A stretch of DNA of 64,000 nt, taken from the IMG/VR virus record IMGVR_UViG_3300013104_000001, positions 1 to 64,000 of that record, one strand, 5' to 3'. Under the pieces are notes generated by a model. The model searched no databases. It saw only the letters and a list, made by a program, of their open reading frames with translations, and was not told where the DNA came from. Shown here one piece after another: positions 42,807 through 50,808 of the stretch. Position 1 is the stretch's first letter. Each line of letters opens with the position of its first letter. A program made the translations under genes and the position numbers. Origin of the DNA: a virus.

Positions 42807-43136
42807 ATGAAGCTGCAATATCACGCAGTCATCCCAGTGCCCTCTATGCGCGTTGTTGCGCGAGACCTTGAAATCTCTACCGATCATTTGATGCGTGTAG
42901 CGATTGAATGGATAGAGGGTAATGACTACCAAGTGATGCGTCGAATCCAGGAACTCCCTTGCAATACCGACTCGGACATGACCCAGGCTATATTAGCTTC
43001 GGTCATGCGAGTGGCGGAGGAATTCCTCTCGTTTATGCCTGAAATTAGTTTAGGTCAACATATGCGAGATATCTATTTGATAACAGCTCACACTCAAACA
43101 GCTTATGTCGGATTCGCAATCTGCGATGATGAGTGA
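42807..43136 (+). CDS. Small unknown protein
   Basis: 109 residues from ATG 42807 (AAGGTG upstream; GTG 42804 in frame). Helical; the stretch LPCNTDSDMTQAIL parallels LPYDTASDRVLMDV in the gene at 41937, hinting at a distant duplication. C-terminal strand TAYVGFAICDDE. Unknown. Confidence 0.6.
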   Translation: MKLQYHAVIPVPSMRVVARDLEISTDHLMRVAIEWIEGNDYQVMRRIQELPCNTDSDMTQAILASVMRVAEEFLSFMPEISLGQHMRDIYLITAHTQTAYVGFAICDDE

Positions 43137-43142
43137 AACCCC

Positions 43143-43577
43143 ATGATCGAAACTAACAATTACCACAACATCATTTGCATCGTCCAATCGGATGAAGCAA
43201 GTAAAGCATGGGCGGAGTTCTCTCAGCTTGTGATGGAAAACCCTGAGCTTCAGATCAAGCGAGACGTGTTTGAATTCGTCTTGAACAAAATCCTGGCAAC
43301 CCGTACCTTCGAAGTCGATGCCATGGACGAAGCAGTTAATGCGATCCAAAAAGCAGCGAGCAGTCCACTAACTGAAGAAGCAGTCAGTTGGTTTATTGAC
43401 TCGGTGGATCAAATTGCTGTGGCCTTGAAACGTGCCATACCGACACTCGCCCCAGGTATAAAAGGCCATGTGGTGAAATGTGTCCTTATGGATCACAACA
43501 AACGTAACTTCACTCTGAACGTTACTATCCTCGAACCATCAACCAATAAGGAACCATTTACAGTTATTCACTTCTGA
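43143..43577 (+). CDS. Small unknown protein
   Basis: 144 residues, start ATG 43143 six bases after the previous stop, with only a weak GTGAAA site. Strand-helix start (NIICIVQSDEASKAWAEF), helical middle and a beta C-terminus. Not recognised. It is followed by a leader hairpin of the transglycosylase gene. Confidence 0.6.
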   Translation: MIETNNYHNIICIVQSDEASKAWAEFSQLVMENPELQIKRDVFEFVLNKILATRTFEVDAMDEAVNAIQKAASSPLTEEAVSWFIDSVDQIAVALKRAIPTLAPGIKGHVVKCVLMDHNKRNFTLNVTILEPSTNKEPFTVIHF

Positions 43578-43599
43578 CTTAAGCGAAGTGACCAAGGCC

Positions 43600-43619
43600 G
43601 TGGGGGTATAAGCCTCCAC
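43600..43619 (+). promoter_or_regulatory. Leader hairpin before the transglycosylase gene
   Basis: GTGGGGG-TATAAG-CCTCCAC, 7 bp with one G-U, in the 74-base gap; no U-tract. Could be a weak attenuator or an mRNA-stability element for the lysis gene. Confidence 0.35.
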
Positions 43620-43651
43620 TTAAAGAACCACGACTTCGGTAAAAACCAAAA

Positions 43652-44419
43652 ATGAAGAAAATCACCACTCTCTTTACTTCTCTGGCACTGATGATGTGCC
43701 TCTTCGTTACTTACACGCAACACGCTCATGCGAGCAGCTCTGCGAAACCTACCGTAGAGTTTAACCAAACCGGTTGGGACAACAACAAAGCAGCAATGGC
43801 TAAAGCCGCAGTTGCTTCAGGTGTGCCACTGGGCGAACTTGTTTCATTCTTCTCTATTGAGTCGGGTATGAAAGCCGGCGTTAAGAACACCGGTGGATAC
43901 TCAAGTGCAGCGGGACTTGGTGGGATGACAAAATCCACCTTTAAATCGTTAATGCGCGATCACCGCCAGAAGTACGGGTTAAGCAAAAACGTGTCTCGTT
44001 TTAATGCCTATGCTAATGCCGCTATGACGGCCGAGTACATTAAGCAGAACAGGAGCCTTCTACAGCAGGCACTAAAACGTGATATCACCACATCCGAAGT
44101 CTATATGGCACACTTCGTTGGACCGGGTACTGCAATCAAAGTACTCAAAGCCAGGGGTAACAGGCCGATCACCTCTGTAGTCAGTGTCTCCCGTGGGAAT
44201 GCACGATTGTTCTACAATAAAGGTCGACCATTAACTGTTGCCCAGTTCAGAGCCAGTATGGATCGTAAAGTGGCTAACCATAGTCGTGTGTATAAACCCA
44301 CGGCCGTAAAGTACGCCGCTCGCTACGAGCAAAATAAACGACTCGACGATCTTGTCGCCAAGCTCGATGATAAGCCAGCGAATATAGGGTTTAGTACGGC
44401 TTACGTAAGAAATATGTAA
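43652..44419 (+). CDS. Exported lytic transglycosylase (endolysin candidate)
   Basis: 255 residues. A cleavable signal peptide (about 1-27, ending HAHA) sends it to the periplasm, where it would cut peptidoglycan glycan strands. SLT/lysozyme-like fold: FFSIESGMKAG with catalytic Glu70, then SAAGLGGMTKSTFKSLM (equivalent to AxGLxQFxxxTW), and YMAHFVGPGTAIKVL (about 151-165), matching the YxAHFLGPGGA block of phage transglycosylases. A Sec signal means export would not need the holin. The ribosome site is weak. The spanins that would complete lysis are 17 kb away. It could instead be a virion-associated enzyme, but the signal peptide argues for a lysis enzyme. Confidence 0.8.
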   Translation: MKKITTLFTSLALMMCLFVTYTQHAHASSSAKPTVEFNQTGWDNNKAAMAKAAVASGVPLGELVSFFSIESGMKAGVKNTGGYSSAAGLGGMTKSTFKSLMRDHRQKYGLSKNVSRFNAYANAAMTAEYIKQNRSLLQQALKRDITTSEVYMAHFVGPGTAIKVLKARGNRPITSVVSVSRGNARLFYNKGRPLTVAQFRASMDRKVANHSRVYKPTAVKYAARYEQNKRLDDLVAKLDDKPANIGFSTAYVRNM

Positions 44420-44450
44420 TTTCGTACATAGATCACTGATAATATAGTTT

Positions 44451-44488
44451 AGGAGAAGCGCAGGCTTCTCCTGCTATGCCGTCTTTTT
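44451..44488 (+). terminator. Intrinsic terminator after the transglycosylase
   Basis: AGGAGAAGC-GCAG-GCTTCTCCT, perfect 9 bp, then GCTATGCCGTC and seven Ts. Confidence 0.85.
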
Positions 44489-44503
44489 TATAAAGGGATA
44501 AAT

Positions 44504-45403
44504 ATGGCGCGGTCGTTGATTGCTTTTACAGGTGGGTTGGACTCAACCTATGTGTTAGAAGAAGAACTAAAGAAGGGTCATGAAGTAGAAGTGATGTATG
44601 GCGCAGTGAGTCAGTGTGAGCAGGCAATCATTGCAGAGATAACCTGCCGGCGGCGTATATTGGAACACTTCTACAAGAAATACCCTAATCAGATTAAAGA
44701 TGAATGGGTGAATATCAACATCCCGGTTCATATCTCGCAGATACCAATCGAAGAGAAACGTCCGCAGATTGTTCAGCAGTCAAACACTATGATGGCGTTA
44801 CTTCAGGTCATACTGAGCTCAGAGGTGTCGTGGTATCGACCAATGGTGGGTTGGCACTATCAAGACGTGTTAGAGGGCGATCCTAATCAAGGTACGAGTG
44901 AGGAATCACTCTTTATGCTGAAGGATAGTTTGTTACCGTTGCTGCGTCTAATGGATCCAAGACGACGGGGGTCCATAAGTAAATTAATGACACCTGCCTG
45001 GAGCATTGAAAAGATCGATATGTGGAACTCGCTGGATGAGTGGACACAAAAGAATATCTGTCTTGACTACTGGTATAGTTATCATGATCGAGGAGATGGT
45101 AATCTTTTAATGTCAGCGGGTAATTTTCTCGGGGGCGGGTCACCAAAGTTCGCAGAGTATGCCAAGATGGGTATTAATGTCGTTAAAGGTGTTTCAGCAA
45201 GCTATGGGTTATTAACTGACTTAGATCGTTTCTTCATTGCTAAGAAATGTGCTAGCGATTGCCGCGATCTGTCGTTAGTTAAACAATGTGTTAAACGTAC
45301 CGCGCCTGTATTAGATGTATTTACATTGGGCTATGCAGTTAACCCAGTGCATCTTAATAACATGGTGAACTACAGACTTCAACTAAGTAAAGGAACAAGT
45401 TAA
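44504..45403 (+). CDS. PP-loop ATPase related to QueC
   Basis: 299 residues. N-terminal PP-loop FTGGLDSTYVL (TGGLDS at 9-14) as in QueC-type and other ATP pyrophosphatases that adenylate a substrate. The later segment LMTPAWSIEKIDMWNSLDEW (about 161-180) corresponds to the TPL...KxExW block of QueC. The CxnCGxCxxC zinc cysteines of QueC are not preserved: one Cys at the expected place and a displaced C...C...C group near 245-262. So a 7-deazaguanine role (preQ0 for DNA modification) is possible but unproven; no QueD, QueE or DpdA-like gene is in the window. The preceding strong terminator implies its own promoter. Confidence 0.65.
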   Translation: MARSLIAFTGGLDSTYVLEEELKKGHEVEVMYGAVSQCEQAIIAEITCRRRILEHFYKKYPNQIKDEWVNINIPVHISQIPIEEKRPQIVQQSNTMMALLQVILSSEVSWYRPMVGWHYQDVLEGDPNQGTSEESLFMLKDSLLPLLRLMDPRRRGSISKLMTPAWSIEKIDMWNSLDEWTQKNICLDYWYSYHDRGDGNLLMSAGNFLGGGSPKFAEYAKMGINVVKGVSASYGLLTDLDRFFIAKKCASDCRDLSLVKQCVKRTAPVLDVFTLGYAVNPVHLNNMVNYRLQLSKGTS

Positions 45404-45404
45404 C

Positions 45405-45839
45405 ATGGCTATGTTAATTGAATTGCACAAAGTTGCGGGATTAACCGTAACCGATGGCACGGAACCTAACCGGCGAGACATTCTGATTAATGAAACAGGG
45501 CAGTGGTTTCAAGTAACGCTGTCAGAAGGAATTGTCAACCTACTGAGGGATATGGTCCCGGATAGCACTCACTGGCTTTTATACGGTCAGGGTAAAGCTG
45601 CTATGGTGCGAGTAGAATGCCCAACGATTGATTTCATTCCAGCGACCCGTGAAGTCATTAAATTAATTAACAAACATGACAGCGATAATCCGATCGCGCT
45701 GATTCCGCTTTCAGTCATTGAAGTCAATCAAGACAAAACAGTGGCCAAGGTATTTGCGCCGTTCAAATCAGAGACATGGGAGCTCCAGTCATACCCCAAT
45801 GAAAACTGGCGTTTGAATCTCAACGTTCTGAAAGATTGA
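45405..45839 (+). CDS. Unknown protein
   Basis: 144 residues, coupled to the PP-loop gene by one-base spacing. Beta-rich, with WFQVTLSEGIVNLL and a compact C-terminal strand pair around FKSETWELQSYPNENWRL. No motif recognised. Co-transcription with the PP-loop gene is likely; functional link unknown. Confidence 0.6.
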   Translation: MAMLIELHKVAGLTVTDGTEPNRRDILINETGQWFQVTLSEGIVNLLRDMVPDSTHWLLYGQGKAAMVRVECPTIDFIPATREVIKLINKHDSDNPIALIPLSVIEVNQDKTVAKVFAPFKSETWELQSYPNENWRLNLNVLKD

Positions 45840-45897
45840 TTATTTGTATTCATTAACATTTCGTAAGTATTATCTGTAAATTACCCTGGAGTGAATT

Positions 45898-46356
45898 ATG
45901 TTTAACACATCGTTGAATCAGTCTGGTTCCGTTATTAACCCACCGGTGTTCCGTGACGTGGTCATTATGACGCCTGAACAACTGAGTGAGTATTCGATCA
46001 ACGTCTACGATATCATGGCAGCTAACAACACCATTTTCAAAGGTGAGTTTGGTAGTGCCTCTATTCCGCCAAAAGATGATTTCATGCGCGCTTATCTCCG
46101 TCCGTGGGATGCAACGGATGAAATCAATAAGTACCTGCAGGTAAATGAAAGCAACCTGGGCTGCATGGTTGACCAAGTTCAATTAGACAGCGAAGGTCGT
46201 CTGGTTGGTCGTCTGATTCCGTTTGGTATCCATGCCAACAAATTGATTAAAGCCTTTAACGCCAGTACCGAACGCAAGACCAAGTACAAAGTGTACCCGC
46301 GTCTTAAATGGGACAATGGCTGGAAGTTTACTACCTTTGATGTCGGGTATGCGTAA
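45898..46356 (+). CDS. Unknown beta-rich protein
   Basis: 152 residues with a CCTGGAG ribosome site. Contains VDQVQLDSEGRLVGRLIPFG (about 94-113) and ends YPRLKWDNGWKFTTFDVGYA, pointing to an antiparallel beta fold. Preceded by a 58-base AT-rich gap that may hold a promoter. Not identified. TAATG coupling links it to the next gene. Confidence 0.65.
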   Translation: MFNTSLNQSGSVINPPVFRDVVIMTPEQLSEYSINVYDIMAANNTIFKGEFGSASIPPKDDFMRAYLRPWDATDEINKYLQVNESNLGCMVDQVQLDSEGRLVGRLIPFGIHANKLIKAFNASTERKTKYKVYPRLKWDNGWKFTTFDVGYA

Positions 46357-46697
46357 TGGTTACCCATTATGTTCGCAAAGACTCCGATATACCACTGACT
46401 GGCAGAGCTGTTAGATTGGTTGTAGTGCGTGTTGCCGAACAGTATCAAGATGTTGAGCTCTCTATCAATGACCCCCGGCAGCGTGTGAGTATTATTCATC
46501 GCCAACCAAAGGATGTTGATCGACCTCCTTTTATTGCAACCAAGTGGTATGAACTTCGTCGTGTTGAGCAGACAAGCAATGGTTGGACTTATCCCATTGT
46601 TGGTCTTTTCATGTACCCAGGTGATTTAACTGCGTACGTCGACACCCTTATTGAACGTTATGGCTTAGATCAGGAAAAACCTCATGAGCGAGTTTAA
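46356..46697 (+). CDS. Small unknown protein
   Basis: 113 residues, start coupled by TAATG. Strand-rich with VRLVVVRVAEQYQDVEL and later KWYELRRVEQTSNGWTYPI; C-terminal helix. No family known to me. Its end overlaps the following gene by 14 bases. Confidence 0.6.
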   Translation: MVTHYVRKDSDIPLTGRAVRLVVVRVAEQYQDVELSINDPRQRVSIIHRQPKDVDRPPFIATKWYELRRVEQTSNGWTYPIVGLFMYPGDLTAYVDTLIERYGLDQEKPHERV

Positions 46698-47148
46698 AGA
46701 AACACACGAAATTATCGTCCGCGTAGCTGGCCCTAATAAAGCGGGTAAGACAGCGATCGCATCTGTGGTCGATAACGCCCTGCGTGCTAACGGGATTGTA
46801 TCAAAGGTTGAAAGTGATTCTTCTCTTTCTTACCTGAATGAATCCAAGAACCATGTGCCAGCCAACATCACCGTGCGTCTGATCGATGGTGACGGCGGCG
46901 TTGAGCGTGGCGCGGGTAACTTTGATGCACTGATCCCGATCAAAGGGCGCATCGAAGAAATCGTCATCAAAGCTGATGATCTCGGTCGCTTCCCACTGTA
47001 CCGCATTGAGTACATTGCCGGCGTTGATGTTACGACCTGGGTTGGTGATTTCATTGATATCGCTGATGCTGAAGAAGCTGCTATTGCGCTGGCCGTCAAA
47101 TACGGCGTTAACTGGATTGGTGTTAATTCTTTAACTGAGGAAGAGTAA
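46684..47148 (+). CDS. Small P-loop protein, type 1
   Basis: 154 residues. Near the N-terminus VAGPNKAGKTAIASVV carries a canonical Walker A (GPNKAGKT, about 16-23). A possible Walker B-like VRLIDGDGG follows (about 63-71). The segment matches VAGEHNSAKTTVIAVI in the gene at 58105: both continue VDNALRANGI/IEKALKEAGI, so they are relatives. Far shorter than a full NTPase, it may be a minimal nucleotide-binding or regulatory protein. Ribosome site AGGAAAAACC. Confidence 0.65.
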   Translation: MSEFKETHEIIVRVAGPNKAGKTAIASVVDNALRANGIVSKVESDSSLSYLNESKNHVPANITVRLIDGDGGVERGAGNFDALIPIKGRIEEIVIKADDLGRFPLYRIEYIAGVDVTTWVGDFIDIADAEEAAIALAVKYGVNWIGVNSLTEEE

Positions 47149-47150
47149 TC

Positions 47151-47426
47151 GTGGATAAGAAGCAACTTACGCCTGAACTGATCTCCGTGCTGGACACTCT
47201 GGATCGTGAACTCAAACACATCCGTCTGACCCAACCAGATCGCATCAACACCTTGTTGAAAAACAAGTGTTTCAGCTTAGCACGTAAAGTGAAGTCACCT
47301 CACGTGAAACGCATTCTGCAATCTATTAGCGGAGTGCCATTGTCGGTGGCTAAGTTTGAAGAGATCCAGGATCTTCGTCGCGAAGTGGAACGCGATGAAG
47401 TGGAACTCTCCGCGACCACGATATGA
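47151..47426 (+). CDS. Small helical basic protein
   Basis: 91 residues from a GTG start (GAGGAAGAG upstream). Highly helical, rich in Lys, Arg and Leu (RELKHIRLTQPDRINTLLKN), with an acidic C-terminus. Nucleic-acid or protein binding is possible; unrecognised. ATGA overlap with the acetyltransferase gene. Confidence 0.6.
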   Translation: MDKKQLTPELISVLDTLDRELKHIRLTQPDRINTLLKNKCFSLARKVKSPHVKRILQSISGVPLSVAKFEEIQDLRREVERDEVELSATTI

Positions 47427-47899
47427 AGGGAATTGATTGGCGTTGGCTCAGTAACTTAAACGAAGCTGATCACAACGCCATGACAGCCCTTGCTGTTAAA
47501 CAGTACTACGCTCAGGCAACCTACTGGGAAGAGCTGGGCGTAGACTGGAATTCTCCACAGCCAAAAACGATCCACTCGTACATGGCAAACTATGTGAAGA
47601 ACGCAGCGATCAAACTGATCATCCGTGACAAAACGAAAAAGATGATTGGTTTTGGCTTGCTGAGTGTTGAACGTACTGATAAAGGGATGATCTGTCATAT
47701 TGACGAGATCTTCATTGATGAGCCCTATCGTGGAAAGGGTATCGGTACAGCAACCTTGATTCGAATTAAACGTCATGCCGAGAAACAAAAGATAGTTGCG
47801 CTAACGTTAAATGTGAGCTCAGCGAATCCAGTGCGCAGGCTTTATGAGCGCATGGGCTTCCAGTCTGTGCAGGTTAAATACCAAATGAGGTTAATATAG
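47423..47899 (+). CDS. GNAT-family N-acetyltransferase
   Basis: 158 residues. Typical GNAT order: strand MIGFGLLSVER (75-84), strand HIDEIFIDEPYRGKGIGTATL (92-112) with acetyl-CoA-binding RGKGIGT at 103-109 after the beta4 strand, then TLNVSSANPVRRLYERMGF (motif B, about 133-151). It would transfer acetyl from acetyl-CoA to an amine; the substrate (host protein, metabolite or antibiotic-like compound) is not shown. ATGA-coupled to the preceding gene. Confidence 0.8.
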   Translation: MKGIDWRWLSNLNEADHNAMTALAVKQYYAQATYWEELGVDWNSPQPKTIHSYMANYVKNAAIKLIIRDKTKKMIGFGLLSVERTDKGMICHIDEIFIDEPYRGKGIGTATLIRIKRHAEKQKIVALTLNVSSANPVRRLYERMGFQSVQVKYQMRLI

Positions 47900-48603
47900 T
47901 GGAACTCATAAAGTCCTGGCATTACAGTCGCTTCAAACGACTGCAGTCTGTGCGTGTCGAATCCCATTTTGGGTGGAAAGCAAATACACTGGGCTTCAGT
48001 CTGTCATGCAGTCGTAGCACCGAAGATACTTTCCAATTTGTGTTAGGTATCCCTCTGCTGTTCCTGCTCTACCTGACTGTCGATTTCAGTCCGTGGAAGT
48101 GGTGGCGTCGTATGTTAGGCAAAGCACCGATGCGGGAGGTGATTCACATCCATCTGTGTAACCAGTATCTCAATCTGGCATTATGGCACGATATCTTTGA
48201 TCACACAAAAGGTGAACTCAATGGCTTTAGTTATATCAAGTCATGGAAAGATCTTCTGTGTGGTGATTTCGCGCTTGTTGATGAGGATGAGGTCTGGAAC
48301 ATCATGGATTATCCTGCGGTACCGCACCTGCACGAACCTAACGGGATCCAATATGCTAAGTGGCGTATTACGCGTACCCGTATTCGTGTGGTATGGGAGC
48401 GCTGGTATATGCGTCTGTGGTCGAGGGTCAAGCCAACCCGGTATACCACCTATCGTGTCGAACCTTTCTTTACTGCTGGATTTCCGGGTAAGAATGGCGC
48501 CGATGACCATCTGGTCTATCTGAACGTCACAACCGTTGACACACCGGAAGCTGCAATTGATCACTTCAACGAACGTCTGACTGAATTACAGACACGTTAT
48601 TGA
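47899..48603 (+). CDS. Unknown membrane-associated protein
   Basis: 234 residues from GTG 47899 with GAGG upstream. One hydrophobic segment (about 46-64, FVLGIPLLFLLYLTVDF) followed by a Trp-rich stretch (SPWKWWRRMLG). The rest is aromatic and basic and would lie in the cytoplasm (RIRVVWERWYMRLWSRVK). One-base overlap with the acetyltransferase gene. No family recognised; membrane attachment is predicted only. Confidence 0.6.
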   Translation: MELIKSWHYSRFKRLQSVRVESHFGWKANTLGFSLSCSRSTEDTFQFVLGIPLLFLLYLTVDFSPWKWWRRMLGKAPMREVIHIHLCNQYLNLALWHDIFDHTKGELNGFSYIKSWKDLLCGDFALVDEDEVWNIMDYPAVPHLHEPNGIQYAKWRITRTRIRVVWERWYMRLWSRVKPTRYTTYRVEPFFTAGFPGKNGADDHLVYLNVTTVDTPEAAIDHFNERLTELQTRY

Positions 48604-48636
48604 TTTACTTTACACCAGGGAATTGATACCCCGTAT

Positions 48637-48660
48637 GCGCTGGTTCTGCCAGCGCTTTTT
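48637..48660 (+). terminator. Intrinsic terminator
   Basis: GCGCTGG-TTCTG-CCAGCGC followed by five Ts and AATTAAATAATAAG. It lacks the TTATGCC trailer of the others. Confidence 0.85.
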
Positions 48661-48684
48661 AATTAAATAATAAGTGAGTCAAAT

Positions 48685-49200
48685 ATGGATATCGGACAGT
48701 ATCAGCCTTCCCCTAAGACATTAGTGCTTTCGAATATGTTTTGTAACTTCTTCGGAAAGCAACCGCTTTATTATAGTTTCGACCTGGGTAACCGGGTTAT
48801 CCCTGTTACAGGACCACTGCAGGTCCATTACCCAATTAGTGTTGCTGAGATTCCGTGTTATAAGCGTGTTGTTGAACACATGGTGACATCGCATAATGTG
48901 ACACAGTTAGTGGGGGTTGTAGAAGAAGCCTTGCGCTGCTTCCCTGATATACCTTATAACTCAGAAGAGTGCAGTGGTTTAATTGCTGGGTTATGTGGTG
49001 GTCGCGCTATGACCGTGATGATAAACCAAGTGGTGTATCGTGCGATCGTGTTGATTGCAGGTGTGGTCTGGCTGGATAAACTCCCTCAGGTCTGCCTTGA
49101 GCCCGATGGTCAGGTCTGGGATACATTGGCGAAGTGTATTGAAATTAAGCGCAGTCAAATCTTACGTGAACGTGCCTTGTTGAAAAACCTGTTTCGCTAA
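48685..49200 (+). CDS. Unknown protein
   Basis: 171 residues, ATG 48685 after AAGTGAGTC, directly behind a terminator. Cysteine-rich helical middle (RCFPDIPYNSEECSG, LIAGLCGG), then a hydrophobic stretch (YRAIVLIAGVVWL) and a basic C-terminal helix. No motif known. It is the first of three small genes ending with the SspB-like gene. Confidence 0.6.
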   Translation: MDIGQYQPSPKTLVLSNMFCNFFGKQPLYYSFDLGNRVIPVTGPLQVHYPISVAEIPCYKRVVEHMVTSHNVTQLVGVVEEALRCFPDIPYNSEECSGLIAGLCGGRAMTVMINQVVYRAIVLIAGVVWLDKLPQVCLEPDGQVWDTLAKCIEIKRSQILRERALLKNLFR

Positions 49201-49212
49201 AAGAGGATGGCT

Positions 49213-49791
49213 ATGAACTACATATATCGCTCTGACGGTCATACGTTTTTGGTTGCATTCAGAACAGAGGGGATCGATAAAGACCCCAATGAGATGACGC
49301 ACCTTGAACGGGTGGCGTCTTACTACTGTTTGCCCGTGGCCTTGGGTGATTTCGGTACGTGCATCGCATTCTTCCCTCCCCATCTTCAGGAATCAGAAGA
49401 GCTCTTCAATGAAGCTGGGGAGTTTCATGATCACATCTATCTGCTTTGTGGTAATCAGTTATGTATCACACAGAACGATGATGTACTGCTGCTCGAACAA
49501 CTGCCTGACGTATGGCACAATGTTCCTCGTGAGTCGTACAACAAGATCATGGAAATGTATATCGCTCCCTTTGAGTTCATCAACGAGCTTAATTCAAAAC
49601 TTATCCGTTCCAATAAGTCTGCTGACTTAATCGCCGATAAGTTCCTTAAGCTGATGGACAAATTCTCAGAAGCCATCTTTTGTTTTTACGTCAATGAACG
49701 TAATGGCAAAGTTGGTAATGTCGAAAAACAGATTTCCTTTATACCCCGTAAACGTGGGGCTGTAATCAACGACCCCATCGTAATCCATTAA
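49213..49791 (+). CDS. Unknown protein
   Basis: 192 residues from ATG 49213, six bases after AGAGG; ATG 49207 is too close to the site. Beta-rich N-terminal half (HTFLVAFRTEG, YLLCGNQLCITQND), helical middle and a basic C-terminus. Not recognised. Separated from the SspB-like gene by 11 bases, so the two are probably co-expressed. Confidence 0.6.
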   Translation: MNYIYRSDGHTFLVAFRTEGIDKDPNEMTHLERVASYYCLPVALGDFGTCIAFFPPHLQESEELFNEAGEFHDHIYLLCGNQLCITQNDDVLLLEQLPDVWHNVPRESYNKIMEMYIAPFEFINELNSKLIRSNKSADLIADKFLKLMDKFSEAIFCFYVNERNGKVGNVEKQISFIPRKRGAVINDPIVIH

Positions 49792-49802
49792 TGGAGTAAG
49801 TC

Positions 49803-50264
49803 ATGTCACAAGAACCAAAAATAACTATCCCGTATCTGCACTTTTCACTCACCGCCTTTCGTGACTTTATTATCGCGAACGATATGACACCGTATATCGT
49901 GGTAAAACCGATTCCTGGTGCCGATGAAGTTCTTGACCAATATGTCAAAGAAGGCACTGTAACGCTGAACCTGAGCCCTACAGCGTGTCGCTCGTATCAG
50001 ATCAGTGAAGAAGGCTACATGATCGTTGAACAGCGCTTCAACGGTAAGCCACATCGCGCTTACATCCCTGTGGGTTGGGTGCTGGCTATGTTTGCCCGTG
50101 AGAATCCACAGATCGGCATGGGGTTCGATGGTGATATCTTTGGCACCCCAATCAACGATGGTAAAACAACACCTTCTGTATTTGACACACCTGTTGTAGA
50201 AACTGCTGAAGAGACGAGCAACGTCACACCACTTCGGAAAAGTGGACTGAGCGTCGTCAAGTAA
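49803..50264 (+). CDS. sspB-like: SspB-like ClpXP adaptor
   Basis: 153 residues. Host SspB binds ssrA-tagged proteins and delivers them to the ClpXP protease. The N-terminal domain lines up with E. coli SspB along its length: IPYLHFSLTAFRDFIIAND / RRPYLLRAFYEWLLDNQ, MTPYIVV / LTPHLVV, GTVTLNLSPTA / GQIVLNIAPRA, RFNGKPHRAYIPVGWVLAMF / RFGGIPRQVSVPLAAVLAIY, and ARENPQIGMGF / ARENGAGTMF. A disordered linker (about 115-143) follows. The last residues, LSVVK, mimic the ClpX-docking tail LRVVK. Both substrate-binding and protease-docking parts are therefore present. Alignment is from memory of the host sequence. It could redirect, supply or compete with host ClpXP. Confidence 0.85.
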   Translation: MSQEPKITIPYLHFSLTAFRDFIIANDMTPYIVVKPIPGADEVLDQYVKEGTVTLNLSPTACRSYQISEEGYMIVEQRFNGKPHRAYIPVGWVLAMFARENPQIGMGFDGDIFGTPINDGKTTPSVFDTPVVETAEETSNVTPLRKSGLSVVK

Positions 50265-50317
50265 ATCCTATGGTTGCAGCTCATCCCTCTGTAGCCGTAG
50301 TGTAACTTCAGCAGTTC

Positions 50318-50335
50318 GGGGGACATTTGTCCCCC
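50318..50335 (+). terminator. Hairpin after the SspB-like gene
   Basis: GGGGGAC-ATTT-GTCCCCC, perfect 7 bp, then TTCTAC; a T-rich stretch follows 15 bases later (TTTATTTTTT). Confidence 0.6.
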
Positions 50336-50377
50336 TTCTACACGCAGCCCTTTATTTTTTGTCGAGAATTCTTCAAG

Positions 50378-50387
50378 CCTACATTAC
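50378..50387 (+). promoter_or_regulatory. Candidate promoter word CCTACATTAC (copy 3)
   Basis: Third exact copy, 39 bases before the next start codon and behind the SspB terminator. Confidence 0.35.
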
Positions 50388-50426
50388 AGATAGGTAATAA
50401 GAAAGCCTTAATAAGGTTGGGTAAAT

Positions 50427-50714
50427 ATGTATCACTATCTTGACCATCTGGTAGCCACATTGGTTGTCTTCGTTATGTTGGTATTACTGGAACGCGTCAT
50501 CCACCGGGAAGAACCGGAAAACACTACGGTCGAGTTGCTTCTTGTAGCTGCAGGTACCACGATCAGTATTCCTTTAACCGTAGCGGCCACTATCATCACA
50601 TACATGATATTGGTTTTACTCAAACAGCCCAATGCCCTCACTCGAGCAAGTTATTGGCCTGCCGAAGTAATACGTTTAATTACCAGGCACAAATCGTACA
50701 AACAACATTTATAA
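50427..50714 (+). CDS. Small two-helix membrane protein
   Basis: 95 residues with hydrophobic segments at about 8-23 (LVATLVVFVMLVLLER) and 36-64 (ELLLVAAGTTISIPLT and VAATIITYMILVLL), short polar loop between, and a basic C-terminus. The length and topology fit a class II holin, which makes it a second holin candidate; other phage membrane proteins look the same. A weak ribosome site (GGTTGGGT). Monocistronic: candidate promoter before, terminator after. Confidence 0.65.
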   Translation: MYHYLDHLVATLVVFVMLVLLERVIHREEPENTTVELLLVAAGTTISIPLTVAATIITYMILVLLKQPNALTRASYWPAEVIRLITRHKSYKQHL

Positions 50715-50715
50715 T

Positions 50716-50737
50716 AGAGAGTCCTTCGGGGCTCTCT
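50716..50737 (+). terminator. Terminator with UUCG loop
   Basis: AGAGAGTCC-TTCG-GGGCTCTCT (one G-U), then TATGCCGTCTTGTTTTTA. Confidence 0.8.
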
Positions 50738-50808
50738 TATGCCGTCTTGTTTTTACGAACTAAATCGCGTCATCTTTTAGCAGATTCATTTATCAAAGGA
50801 AATTAATC

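Noticed and set aside
44504-45403. Calling the PP-loop enzyme a plain QueC
   Set aside because: The zinc-binding cysteine group that characterises QueC is incomplete and displaced, so only a relationship is claimed.
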